Shown here piece after piece: positions 11,937 through 21,315 of a stretch of DNA of 64,000 nt. Numbering within the stretch: position 1 is the stretch's first letter; each line of letters starts with the position of its first letter. The notes beneath the pieces were generated by a model that searched no databases, had not been told where the DNA came from, and saw nothing but the letters and a program-made list of their open reading frames with translations. The position numbers and the translations under genes are program-made. This DNA comes from Mayamaea pseudoterrestris (Eukaryota > Bacillariophyta > Bacillariophyceae > Sellaphorales > Sellaphoraceae): NCBI GenBank assembly GCA_027923505.1, contig BROI01000012.1, positions 806,001-870,000 on the forward strand. Reading direction: 5' to 3'.

Positions 11937-12976
11937 ATGCGTCTTGGAGTCTCAGCCGTCGTTTTTGCCACCATGGCTTCCTACGGCACTGCCTTTGCTC
12001 CGCACAATCACCATCGGCCTCACTTGATAGGCTCCTCGTCTTTTGTTCCAAGCATTCAGCAGCGACCAGCCTTTGCGCCGTCATCAGCTCTGCATATGAA
12101 CTTGTTCGATCGTTTCACACGAGTGGCGAAATCGAATTTGAACAATATTCTCAAAAATCTGGAAGACCCAGAAAAGATTATGAACCAAGCCGTCGAAGAC
12201 ATGCAGGTACGCAATTGACGCAATACAAGTATGGATTTTGTTGTTAATCTATCAGCTCAACTAATGCTGTTTTTTTATATCTGCAACAGTCTGACTTGGT
12301 GAAGGTACGCCAATCATACGCAGAAATTACTGCGACGCAACGCCGACTGCTCAAGCAAAAGGAGCAAGCCGAGGCAATTGGCGCCGACTGGTACAAGCGC
12401 GCTCAGCTGGCACTTCAGGCCGGCAATGAGGGTTTGGCCAAGGAAGCCTTGGGCCGGCGACAGCAGCAGCTCGACTCGTCGGCTGCCTTGCAGCAGCAGA
12501 TTGACACGCAGGCGAATGCAATCGACAAGCTATACGAAGGCATGCAAATGCTGGAAGGCAAGATTTTGGAAGCCAAGGGTAAGAAGGAGCAAATGGTGGC
12601 GCGGGCAAGAACAGCTCAGTCGACTCAAAAGGTGAATGACATGCTTGGAGGTATCACTGGCAAGACTAGCATGGACGCCTTTACGCGCATGGAGGAGAAG
12701 GTTGAGGCGCTCGAAGCTGCCGCGGAAGTGAGTGCGGAGATGGCATCAACAGGAGGAAACTTCTTGCCTGGTAGTGCCGAGAGTGACTTGGAGAAGCAAT
12801 TCAAAATGCTCGAGGCAGGTTCCGCTGTTGATGACGAATTAGCGAAGCTAAAGGGTCTCTTGGGCGGAAGCACGGACTCGCCGAATGGCAGCGCCACTGC
12901 AAGCAAACCTTCTGCACCAGCGAATCCAGTTGTTGATGATGAGTTCGAAAAGTTAAAGCGAGAAGCTGGAATTTAA
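11937..12976 (+). CDS. VIPP1: VIPP1/IM30 (PspA family), plastid-targeted
   Basis: Two exons, 11,937-12,206 and 12,290-12,976, around an 83-bp intron (GTACGC...CAACAG) give 318 residues. Residues 1-20 form a signal peptide followed by TAFAP, the Phe-at-cleavage motif that sends proteins into the complex plastid of diatoms. The mature part starts near MNLFDRFTRVAKSNLNNIL and continues through EDPEKIMNQAVEDMQ, a close match to the PspA/VIPP1 N-terminus, then a long coiled-coil region rich in Ala, Gln, Lys and Glu. Family members form ESCRT-III-like rods and rings on the inner envelope and thylakoids and are needed for thylakoid upkeep. The tail repeats a short helix, VDDELAKLKGLL and VDDEFEKLKREAGI, on either side of a Ser/Pro/Ala linker; VIPP1 proteins typically carry an added C-terminal helix. 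The neighbour at 13,101 is convergent. Confidence 0.93.
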
Positions 12977-13100
12977 ATGTATCGCATCGAATGAGCCATC
13001 CATTCTATTTACTTCGCACGCTAACGTCGCAATAGCCTCGTCTACATGAAATACTCTGCTAATAGTAGCATTACTCTTGCTAGTCAGCTCTACACTTAAT

Positions 13101-13880
13101 TTACGCACTCATATGCACATGCTCCTCATACGTTAACCCCTTCAACAGATCTGCAAAGTCATGCCTATGGTGTGTCAAGATTCCGCCCGTTTCGTTGGCT
13201 CGCAGCTTTGCGACAGCATGGTCTCGGACTTGTTTGGCTGCGTCTTCCACTTCCATGTTCCATCCCATGTTCATGCTGTGTAACGCGCAGTCCAAACCGA
13301 CAATGCTCATTCTCCATGTATTCACAACATTGTCGCATATTAATGAGACGGTCAATGGTGTTTTGCCATTGGCCTTGATGAAGGCGACTCCAGTCGTTGG
13401 CAGCAGCAGCGAGCCAGACCCTTTCCACCAACTTGCAATGAGGCGAGTTGCTGTGCTTAACAGGTTGCGAAAGGAAGTAATGTCAACGTATATCTGATCT
13501 ACTGTTGTAAAGTTGGCTCGAGGTGCAATGTCCCAAGTCGCAGTGGATGGAACGTGATGTTTTCGTCGGAAAAGCATTGGGTCGCGTGTGAGTTCGGCGG
13601 ATTGGCAGTCCTGAACGACTCCAACGTGATGAAGCGATCCTTCCCAGTCGGCAGTATACAGATCAAATAGCAGTGCATGAACATTTAGCTCCACAAAGTT
13701 GCCATTGTGGAAGCTTATATCCGTGGTAAGTTGGGTCAGAAGCTTCTCGTGCACGTGCTTGACGGATGGAAATCGGACAATCTGCAGCGTGTACACCGGC
13801 ACCCTAGGTTTGATGACTTGCTGCACCAGTAAGGCTGCCAAGCCAAGTCCAAAGGACCATGTAAATGGTGTAAATATCAT
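13101..13880 (-). CDS. Membrane-anchored LEA_2/WHy-like protein (tentative)
   Basis: A single exon of 259 residues. An N-terminal hydrophobic segment at about residues 8-23 (LGLAALLVQQVI) suggests a single-pass anchor with the rest on one side. The stretch TTDISFHNGNFVELNVHALL followed by FDLYTADWEGSLHHVG resembles the beta-sandwich start of LEA_2/WHy domains, where N-x-N-x-x-x-x-x-V is typical. A second beta-rich stretch comes later (PLTVSLICDN, WRMSIVGLD). Such proteins are implicated in stress protection or lipid contact, but the role here is unknown. The gene is convergent with VIPP1 (about 125 bp between stops) and divergent from the next gene. Family assignment is by pattern only. Confidence 0.6.
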   Translation of the reverse strand: MIFTPFTWSFGLGLAALLVQQVIKPRVPVYTLQIVRFPSVKHVHEKLLTQLTTDISFHNGNFVELNVHALLFDLYTADWEGSLHHVGVVQDCQSAELTRDPMLFRRKHHVPSTATWDIAPRANFTTVDQIYVDITSFRNLLSTATRLIASWWKGSGSLLLPTTGVAFIKANGKTPLTVSLICDNVVNTWRMSIVGLDCALHSMNMGWNMEVEDAAKQVRDHAVAKLRANETGGILTHHRHDFADLLKGLTYEEHVHMSA

Positions 13881-14140
13881 GATTTGTATACTCAGTCGTC
13901 TTCGAGAAGTGTTTCGCCTTGGCTGGTTTCATCATGGAATCCTTCAGTCGTCGCGATCCGCGATGGGCGCGCGGGCGCGGTTGGGTGACGTGAGTTACGC
14001 TGCGACACCGTTTAAGAATTTGCAAAACGAAACGCCATGATCAGCGCGGGTCGTGATCCTTTGCCTCATGCCTCATCCATCGTCTTATCCTAGCGTACGT
14101 GCCTCGTCATACTTACTACAAGCATCGCGTATCTCGAAAT
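13881..14140. promoter_or_regulatory. Divergent promoter region with a TGACGTGA site
   Basis: This is 260 bp between two divergent starts. It has a GC-rich block (GGGCGCGCGGGCGCGG) at about 13,966-13,981 and TGACGTGA at 13,986-13,993, a CRE-like element. The motif call is weak by itself. Confidence 0.3.
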
Positions 14141-14620
14141 ATGACAACAGCAGCCAGCAAGAGTTCGTATGGCGCCGTGGAAGCCGATGACAACGCCGCG
14201 GTCGATCGAACATTCGACGCCGAATCCACCTACTATCTTCCGTCATCCAACGGCGCTCCATTGTCCTTTCGACAACGGACTCGCAAGCTGTTAAACGTTT
14301 GGGTTCCAATACTTTTGGCAGTCTTCATCATGGGCGGTTTTGCTTGGTATCTACTGCGCGACTTTAACAACCTGTATCCGGGACGAGGAGGTGGATCTCC
14401 GGATGGAGGTACGGTTGTGCTTCCAACTGGAAAGAAATCACTTGATGACTCCAAAGCACAGTCTATATCAAGAGGACCGTCAGACGCTTCTACGACTGCG
14501 AGCGGAAAACGTTTGGAATCTTCTAATGCATCGTGTGCAGCGCATTCAGCTTGTCAGAAGCTCGAGCTCATTGGCAACTGCTGTCCGACGGATAAGGGAG
14601 TCGTTTTGGAATGCTGCTAG
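14141..14620 (+). CDS. Small single-pass membrane protein with Cys-rich C-terminus
   Basis: The ATG at 14,141 gives 159 residues; the frame is open upstream, but only to a GTG. There is a hydrophilic N-terminal part with a Tyr/Ser/Asp-rich stretch, one membrane helix (VWVPILLAVFIMGGFAWYLL, about residues 77-96), a Gly/Ser/Lys linker, and a terminal cysteine module with spacing C-x4-C followed by LELIGNCCPTDKGVVLECC. I recall this L-x-G-x-CCP-T-x(2)-G-x(2)-L-x-CC signature from many secreted or vacuolar diatom proteins, where it is short, disulfide-like and of unknown function. A type II orientation would put the Cys module in the lumen or outside. No enzymatic domain is visible. Confidence 0.8.
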   Translation: MTTAASKSSYGAVEADDNAAVDRTFDAESTYYLPSSNGAPLSFRQRTRKLLNVWVPILLAVFIMGGFAWYLLRDFNNLYPGRGGGSPDGGTVVLPTGKKSLDDSKAQSISRGPSDASTTASGKRLESSNASCAAHSACQKLELIGNCCPTDKGVVLECC

Positions 14621-15064
14621 TTGCATGAAGATAAAAACTTGCCGAGTTGCGTTACTGCTCGTTCTTCATAAACGCTGCTTTATCATACAGTAGTAGTCTA
14701 ATTGCGGACCTGACCAGAATTATAGTTGATTAGTAACATGATGTAGCGAATAGCACTGATGGAAAAAATAGCGAGTAACGACGTCCTTTGCTTTGGTCAT
14801 CGCGCTCTTTGTAAAAGAACTCTTTGCGACCAATTATTCATCAAATAAGACAACCTGCTAATATTGAAGGTGCTATGGCGGCAATGCTTCATGCTGTATC
14901 GTACCACAGCTGTTGATTCTACAGACGTTTGGTTCCTCGCATTGAGTCGATTGTCTCATGCAAGTACAGTACCGTCCATCGTTATGAGGTAATTTATATG
15001 TACACACAAGTAGCTATTTTCCACGTAGATAAGATGCATACTATTAAATTAATCATCCAGTCTA
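14621..15064. other. Intergenic region between convergent genes
   Basis: This is 444 bp of AT-richer sequence holding the 3' ends of the two flanking genes. I see no conserved frame, tRNA or repeat. A run of A (GGAAAAAATAG) lies at about 14,760-14,770. Confidence 0.5.
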
Positions 15065-17011
15065 TTATTCCGGAACACTGCCATTCCCTGCAACGTCAGG
15101 CAAGGCGTTCTGCAACGAGCCCATATTCGCCAGACCGCCAGATTCAACTGGCCCGTATTGTAGAGAATTGTCCGCTCCGGCATTGTTTGTTAAATTCGAT
15201 CCGTCGTCAGGGTTGCCTTCCTTTAAGATATTCCCGTCCTGGGGCTTGCGAGCACCGTACCACAAGAGTTGATTCGCCATGGGACCAGACGGTGGTAGCG
15301 ATGATGAACTGAACTGCGAAAAGTTGCCTCCAATAGGCGGCATTCCAAAACCTCGCTCATCCTCGTCTCTATCACTGTGCAAGTCCTTCGGACGAATCTG
15401 CTTGTGCTGTACCTTCAAACGCTTATTGCCAACCTGCGCAAATACGAGAAAGAAAATAATATTGTCAGCATGCGCTCTTCTGACACTGTCTGAATAGACA
15501 TGTCGGCACTCCTGATAGTGACGTACCGCATACCCGTTCAGTTCCTTAATAGCAAGCGCTGCTGCCTCTGGACTATCATACGAGACAAACCCAAATCCGC
15601 GACTTCGTCCAGTCTCCTTCTCCACCATGATGCGGACGCTTAACAAGTTTCCATACGCGCAAAATAGCTGATACATGTCAAGGTTCGTAAAATGATTCGG
15701 AATATGAAAGATGAAAAGATTGGCACCATCGGGTCCCTTGTTGGAAGCCGTCGTCTGAATTGGTGGGCCAGGCGAAGTTGCTGGGTAAAACTGACCTCCA
15801 TATCCCGGAACTGCACCAGACGCGGCCGCCGTCCGCATGCCAGCTTGCGTCATGACCTGTGCACCGCCGCTATACAACCCCATGGTCGCAGCGGATGGAC
15901 GAGGCTGCAAGCCATGACCCTGCGTACTATACATGTCTGGCGAAGGAAGACCGCCAGCATAACCCCAACCAGGTTGCTGCGCAAACAAAGTTCCACCAGT
16001 GCCAGGAATAGGACTTGCTTGGCTAGTACTGTATGGAGAATATGCAGGGTTTCCTTGTAGGTCTTGCGCATCGAGCACCGACGGAGGAAGCATGGATTCG
16101 TCAAACGAATACGCCCGCGCTCCCATCGCCGCTCGCGACAAGGCAATGCCATAACTCATTTGCATGCCTTGTATCTGCGGCGATTGCTGATATCCATTTT
16201 GTTGTTGACTTCGACTGCAATTGACAACGAGCAAGAAGTGAAAGAGACATAATGTCAGAGACCGAATGCAATCCAAAATCATACATTAAAACTATTCTGT
16301 CAGTTCATTCATTCTGTACCTTTCGTTCCATGCAACAGCTTCGTCCAACGAATTGCTCGATCCCGAGCTCAAGTTCACTCCATAATGCTGATAGATAGAA
16401 GGCAGGGTTGTTGACATGTACGGCAAATTTGGACTAGGCGGATGTTGCTGCTGGCCGCTTCCGTCAATCATGGGCACGCGCGGGAAGAGCGGAGAGGCTG
16501 GAGGAATCACACCCACCATGTTCGTCGGACGCGGAGGCGAGAGTGGAGTATTGCTGCCAGTAGCAAAGGCACTTGAATGAAATGGGCCGGATGACGATTG
16601 AAAAAAAGAACCAGTGTCGTAGACAGCGCTCATGCTGATTCCAGGCGACGGAGGCTCTGTAGCTTGCGACTGATGGCCTCCAACGTAATAGCCTGTCATG
16701 TAGGGGTATCCCGAAATGGGTACTGCAGCTGGCGAAGGGGATAGACGATCGTGCTTCAGTTCTACAGCTGGCGAAGGATCCTTCCTCGGCGTTGCAGGCT
16801 CCTCGGTCGATGGCTGTTGTTTCTCATGGTTCTTGTCAGAAGTAACATCGGTAGCAGTGACGACCTTTTCCTCTACGCTATTCGCGCTGCTCCCATTCAT
16901 GGCGTCAAGGGCCTCGGGCTTGGTGCTATTCTTGACCGACGTTTCAATGGAAACCGTACTTCTCGGTGAAGAATCAATGCTCGTAGTCCTTGCGTCAATT
17001 ACAGAAACCAT
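15065..17011 (-). CDS. CELF/Bruno-like RNA-binding protein, single RRM
   Basis: Three exons on the minus strand, 17,011-16,320, 16,214-15,527 and 15,433-15,065, give 582 residues. Intron 1 (16,319-16,215, 105 bp, GTACAG...TTGCAG) restores frame in phase 2. Intron 2 (15,526-15,434, 93 bp, GTACGT...GCGCAG) lies inside the RRM. The first 390 residues are low-complexity (Ser, Pro, Gln, Gly, Tyr), probably disordered. The RRM at about residues 396-475 shows RNP2 LFIFHI and RNP1 RGFGFVSY, then ELNGYA and KRLKVQHKQ, closest in my reading to the third RRM of CELF/Bruno proteins, which bind GU-rich elements and control splicing, decay and translation. Canonical CELF proteins have three RRMs, so only the C-terminal type is present here. 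The tail is Gly/Asn/Ser-rich. Confidence 0.88.
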
Positions 17012-17653
17012 GCACCTAATGCGAACGCAGCTTTACCCTTTTAGCGCCTCTACTAGCGAAAGCAAGCGAATTTTAATCAAATCAAGGCACTGCAGCCATT
17101 GAAATATGAAAGGCGGAGTGAGAGACTCTGTTTGCGGCTCACAGCGCCTCGTCCTCGCGGAACAGCTGACATCGGATCTCTCGCCCGTAGGATTCCACGT
17201 GAAGATACTACGGAAGCTTCGAAAGAGCTCTCCACCCTTCAAAGTCCGAAGCCATCCCTTCGCGTTGGCAAACAACACTGCGATTAAGCAAACGCAACTA
17301 AGACCTCCTCTTCAACTCATGGTAATATCATACCTGTCTATAAAAGTTGTGTGAATATATTTCTGATCCCTTGACGGCTTGCTAAATGATTCGCGATGCC
17401 GCTGGTCGCCCATGGAGCAACCACGATGACTCCGCCCCTCGATTCCGTCGGTTCGCTCCGCGACTCGATTGATGCAGAAAGGGTTATGGCTAACCTAACC
17501 TATGTTATGCTTACCAAGAGTACTTGTAGGCGCAAAGGTGTTTTTCAAGATTAACGACTACTATAATTTGAGGTGATGGCTTTAAACGTTAACAGTAGAA
17601 ATGTGCTACAAGGATGCGAACCACTCCAATGCGCAACAAGAAATAACAACTCG
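17012..17653. other. Intergenic region upstream of the RRM gene
   Basis: This is 642 bp between the start of the RRM gene and the stop of the methyltransferase gene. It has an E-box-like CACGTG at about 17,197 and a TATA-like TCTATAAAAG at about 17,337-17,346. Frames of 60-82 codons exist on both strands, but I see no domain or codon signal, so I leave them unannotated. Confidence 0.45.
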
Positions 17654-18721
17654 TTAGATGGCTACAGAGCGAACTCCGCTCGGAAAATGCTTAATGGTCT
17701 TTTCCTTGATTTCCTCCGGATGAATCTGCAAGTTCGCCATTCCAGAATCGTAGAATGACGAGTGCAACCATAGTGTATCACCACGAGCAATGTCCAGCGC
17801 ATGCTTATACCCTGCCTTGCCCAACATTTCCTTCAGTTCGTCGCTGGGTCGCTCAATCGTTAAGCAACGGAACGTATACTCGTCCCATGGAAAGCTCCGC
17901 ATGATAAAAGTCTCTGCTCCTTCCACATCGAGCGACAAGTAGTCAATAACCTTTGGTGCGTGAAAGGTGCGAAGAATCGTCGCCAGGCTGGCCGTGTATC
18001 GTTGCTCGACGGCCTCTGCCCTTACATGTTTGTTGTCAAAGCCGGTACCAACCAAGCCTCCAAAGGGGCCTGACTCCTTCCGATTTCCAAGCGTGACATT
18101 GACTTCCTCTCCGTCGACGCTGCCAGCGAGGCCGCCAACGACGTAACAGTTTCGAAAGCTTAGTCGATACCAGTAGATTGGATTACCTTCAATGCATATG
18201 CCTTTCCAACCAAAGTTCTGCTCCAATCCAAACGTGTTGCTCGCCCAGACGGCGTCATTGGCAGCCAAATCGACAAAGTAGCCATCGCGCAGAAAGTTGA
18301 GTGCCTTGATAACAGAAATGTCCTGGCCGTGCTGACTGAACCACATTTGTCCGGCTCGGTGTGTCGGGCTTGATTCGAGCCACCACGTTGTTGGAATCGG
18401 ATCAATCAAGTGATCCATTTTGCCAAAGTAAACGTGAATGGGATGAAAGCCAGGTGGCGTAACGACTGGTTGCGTCATGGTGAATGGTGCAATCGACGAG
18501 GCTGCTGTGGAACAATTCAGCAAACAAACGGATGCATCATGCAATAGCCAAAAGAACGACGAAATACAACATCCAGCTGCAAACACAATAAGATCCCGTC
18601 TCCGTTGGCGTTGCGCCTGCAGGTTACTCTTGACGAGCGGCGGGACCATGATTGACAGTGAAGAAGTTACGATCGTTTGCACAGAACTGTGAATGAAACG
18701 GCGGTGCACGATCGAGGTCAT
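17654..18721 (-). CDS. FkbM-family methyltransferase-like protein, type II membrane anchor
   Basis: A single exon of 355 residues. A second Met at 18,649 (residue 25) would leave a short basic tail (NLQAQRQRRRD) before a membrane helix (LIVFAAGCCISSFFWLL, about residues 44-60), a typical type II Golgi/ER layout; either start is possible. The catalytic region begins SQHGQDISVIKALNF, followed by DGYFVDLAANDAVWASNT and GICIEGNP, and later YLSLDVEGAE. This is the order found in FkbM proteins, which O-methylate sugars or small molecules with S-adenosylmethionine. The usual VDxGAxxGxxS loop reads VDLAANDAVWAS, so the second glycine is replaced and activity cannot be assumed. The substrate is unknown. 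The gene is divergent from RMI1. Confidence 0.82.
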   Translation of the reverse strand: MTSIVHRRFIHSSVQTIVTSSLSIMVPPLVKSNLQAQRQRRRDLIVFAAGCCISSFFWLLHDASVCLLNCSTAASSIAPFTMTQPVVTPPGFHPIHVYFGKMDHLIDPIPTTWWLESSPTHRAGQMWFSQHGQDISVIKALNFLRDGYFVDLAANDAVWASNTFGLEQNFGWKGICIEGNPIYWYRLSFRNCYVVGGLAGSVDGEEVNVTLGNRKESGPFGGLVGTGFDNKHVRAEAVEQRYTASLATILRTFHAPKVIDYLSLDVEGAETFIMRSFPWDEYTFRCLTIERPSDELKEMLGKAGYKHALDIARGDTLWLHSSFYDSGMANLQIHPEEIKEKTIKHFPSGVRSVAI

Positions 18722-19222
18722 GGGCCCTTTTCAAGCACGGGTGATGATTGGTCGAAACAAGCGGCCAAAGCATCCTTTGCTTCATGAATACTTCGAAAAG
18801 GTCATGGGTCCTCTCCAGCTACGAAAGGTGCTGCTTACCGTCGTAGTTTATCAGTTCGATCGATACAAACCATACATCATTGACAGGTCGCCTACTATAA
18901 AGAATGATGTCTACTCATCCAGGTGATTTTTTACCCTAAGCAGCTTTTTCCAATCACCTCTGGACCTGTAGCTTGATGGTTGCTATGCAGCTGGTCATTG
19001 CCATATCAAAGTAAGCATTGGCCAAGCGGAGCCAAGCGGGAAGTGGCGTTTGATCGTGGCATTGCAGGAAGTAGATTTGCGTCGCAGCGGTTTTAATGTC
19101 TTAGCGGTTTTCGTGTCATCTCGCATTGGACGATCGCCAGTGCGCGATGCAACCATGATGATCAAGCAAAGTGATTCTGCCTTGTCATCAACTGCTTTTA
19201 TCCTTTATCCTTCATATAAGTC
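18722..19222. promoter_or_regulatory. Divergent promoter region, methyltransferase gene/RMI1
   Basis: This is 501 bp without a supported gene. It contains a CCAAT-type box on the minus strand (GATTGGTC at about 18,747) and a short direct repeat, CCAAGCGGAGCCAAGCGGG, at about 19,022-19,040. The plus-strand frame starting at 18,693 overlaps the neighbouring gene and shows no domain. Confidence 0.4.
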
Positions 19223-21308
19223 ATGACTGCGTCTCGACTAATAGATGAACTCAGCAGTAAAGCAGGAGTTTCTCCGTCGTGGCATTTTCTGCGAGATTGC
19301 TGCGACGCCCTCGGCCACGAAACTTCCTCGACTGATGACGTGCTGCAGCAAATTCTCCACCATGATCTCCGCGATGTTGTACGCATTCTCGAGCCAACGC
19401 AAACAAGTGAAAATTACAGCAATCTTGCATCGGTACAGTTACGACGAGCAGTATCCAATTCTCTTTCCGCTTCGTCGAACTACAAGTCGATGTTGCCCGA
19501 GTCGTTTCGCCTGTTGGTGCAGGTGGAGGAGCTTGTCGACATGACGCTTGCCGCGGAAGCTCGTCATGCGGGCGGAAATCGCAACGACAGCAGTATTTCG
19601 AATCATGCGACAGTTTCTGCGACGAGTCGGTGCCTCAAATTGCTACTCAGCGACGGATATTATGCGGATGGTCGACCCGTTGAAGACAATCAAGAAAATG
19701 TACTTGATGCATCCCAAAGCAATTTCATTGTCGGCATGGAAATATCTCACATTCCTCAACTATCTGCGACTACATCATCGGCCGGGCTCAAGGTATTGCT
19801 AAAAGGACCGATGCTTGTTAGACATGGCATACTCCAAGTCCATGCTGGCAATCTTATTGTGGTTGGTGGTCACGTTGCGCACTTGGTCCAGCTGCAAAAG
19901 CAAGCGAGACAGCAGGCGCAACGATTAGCCGGAGTTGATCCAACCATTCGTGCCTTGATTGGACCGGAAGGGCTAATGGATGAAACGCAAGACGATGGTA
20001 CGTGGTTCCATTGTGTAAATTGTCCTTTAGCCGTACTGTCTTCATCATCTCCTTACCTTGCTTAAACAAAATTTATACGCAGGCGATGAAGGAGAAGGCG
20101 AAAGTAGTGACGTCGCTGCTCATCCATTGGTGCCGGCTGGGCAGACTCGGCCTCAGCAACAGCAAGAATTTCCTGTGTCGACGCCTCATGTTCCACAACA
20201 GCCAGTACAACGACCGAGTGTCAATCTTGGCTCGTCGCGCTTGGCACCGCCATATATAGCGACGCCTTTACATACATCAGGCAGCAGCAACTCAGGCTCG
20301 ACAGCAATGGCTGGTTATAGAGGCGGGATCTCAGGCGGTGGTGCAAGTGGAGGCGGCGACACACAACGTCCTTTTGTCACTGCTCCGCGCCCTGCCAATC
20401 CGTATGCCACATCCGTGTCAAACACATCGTCCAGTCGAAACCTATCACAGCCTGGATCAAGCAGCGATCGAACGCCTCCTGTGAGCACGGGCTTCGTGAT
20501 GGCATCCGGCGCGCCGGCCTTGGCAATTCCTAACAGTGGCTCGACGACGACAAGCAACTCTCCTGCCGCATTTGCGTCACAAACGGTTAGTCCAACACTA
20601 TCCTCGCACACAACTCACAGTGGATCGTCGGGAGCTGATGTTGCCGCTGTTCACTCGCAAGTCCTTACATTCAACGACTTGCAGACTCTCCTGCTGCGAA
20701 TGCGTACCGATGAAACATTGTATCGGCAAAACGTTGGGAAAACATTTCGGACGCTGCTTCAGCAAGATGGTGTCAAGCTGTACTTTAATATTGAAAAAAA
20801 GAAGAAAGAAACGCTGAGGAAGGACGAGAAGAAGGACGATAAGGTATGTGTATACTTTGCGACGACTTTTTACAGCATGTTCTTTCCGACTAACCGCTAA
20901 CGGTTGACTTGTTGCACCGACCAGTATGAATACGCAATGTCGGCTCGATTTAAGTCGCCGGGTTTTGACGGGCTTGTCACGTGTAAGATCGCTAGTAGCA
21001 TACTCGAGCCATTCTTCGGGGTCAAGCCGGTAAGGCGTGGGCCAAGCAGATACGAACGTTGGTCGATCATGTTGGTACTAAACCTTGTAATCGTCGCTTT
21101 TCAGGGCGAAATGAGAAAGATGAATCGAGAAGACAAACAACGAGCAAATGATATTGTCAGAGATGGGGGACGTAAAGTCCAAGAGGTCTTGAACGGGCGG
21201 CACTACTACGACTGGACGTTGTTGCAGACGCCTGAAGAGTTCTTCGCTAAGAGTCCTGCCCCGGATGGTACAGAGCCTATTCTTCTACTAGTCAGCTTGC
21301 AAATGTGA
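19223..21308 (+). CDS. RMI1: RMI1-like subunit of the RecQ helicase-topoisomerase III complex
   Basis: Four exons, 19,223-19,997, 20,083-20,843, 20,925-21,029 and 21,105-21,308, with introns of 85, 81 and 75 bp that all restore frame, give 614 residues, close to animal and plant RMI1. The N-terminus is helical. It is followed by the first OB fold, recognised from LKLLLSDGYYADGRP, FIVGMEISHIPQLSA, GLKVLLKGPMLVRHGILQV and NLIVVGGHV, which is the DUF1767/RMI1 pattern that contacts topoisomerase III. A long Ser/Gly/Thr-rich linker spans exon 2. The C-terminal part (YEYAMSARFKSPGFDGLVTC, KIASSILEPFFG, GEMRKMNRED) fits the second OB fold that pairs with RMI2. The complex dissolves double Holliday junctions. 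TDRD3 shares the first domain, but the second OB fold favours RMI1. The stop lies 7 bp from the convergent neighbour's stop. Confidence 0.85.
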
Positions 21309-21315
21309 ATAAATT

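Noticed and set aside
17033-17354. Frames of 60-82 codons on both strands upstream of the RRM gene.
   Set aside because: They overlap each other, with no domain, signal peptide or splice link to the RRM gene.
18693-18926. A 77-codon plus-strand frame in the divergent region next to RMI1.
   Set aside because: It overlaps the start of the methyltransferase gene, has no recognisable content, and the region is best read as promoter.
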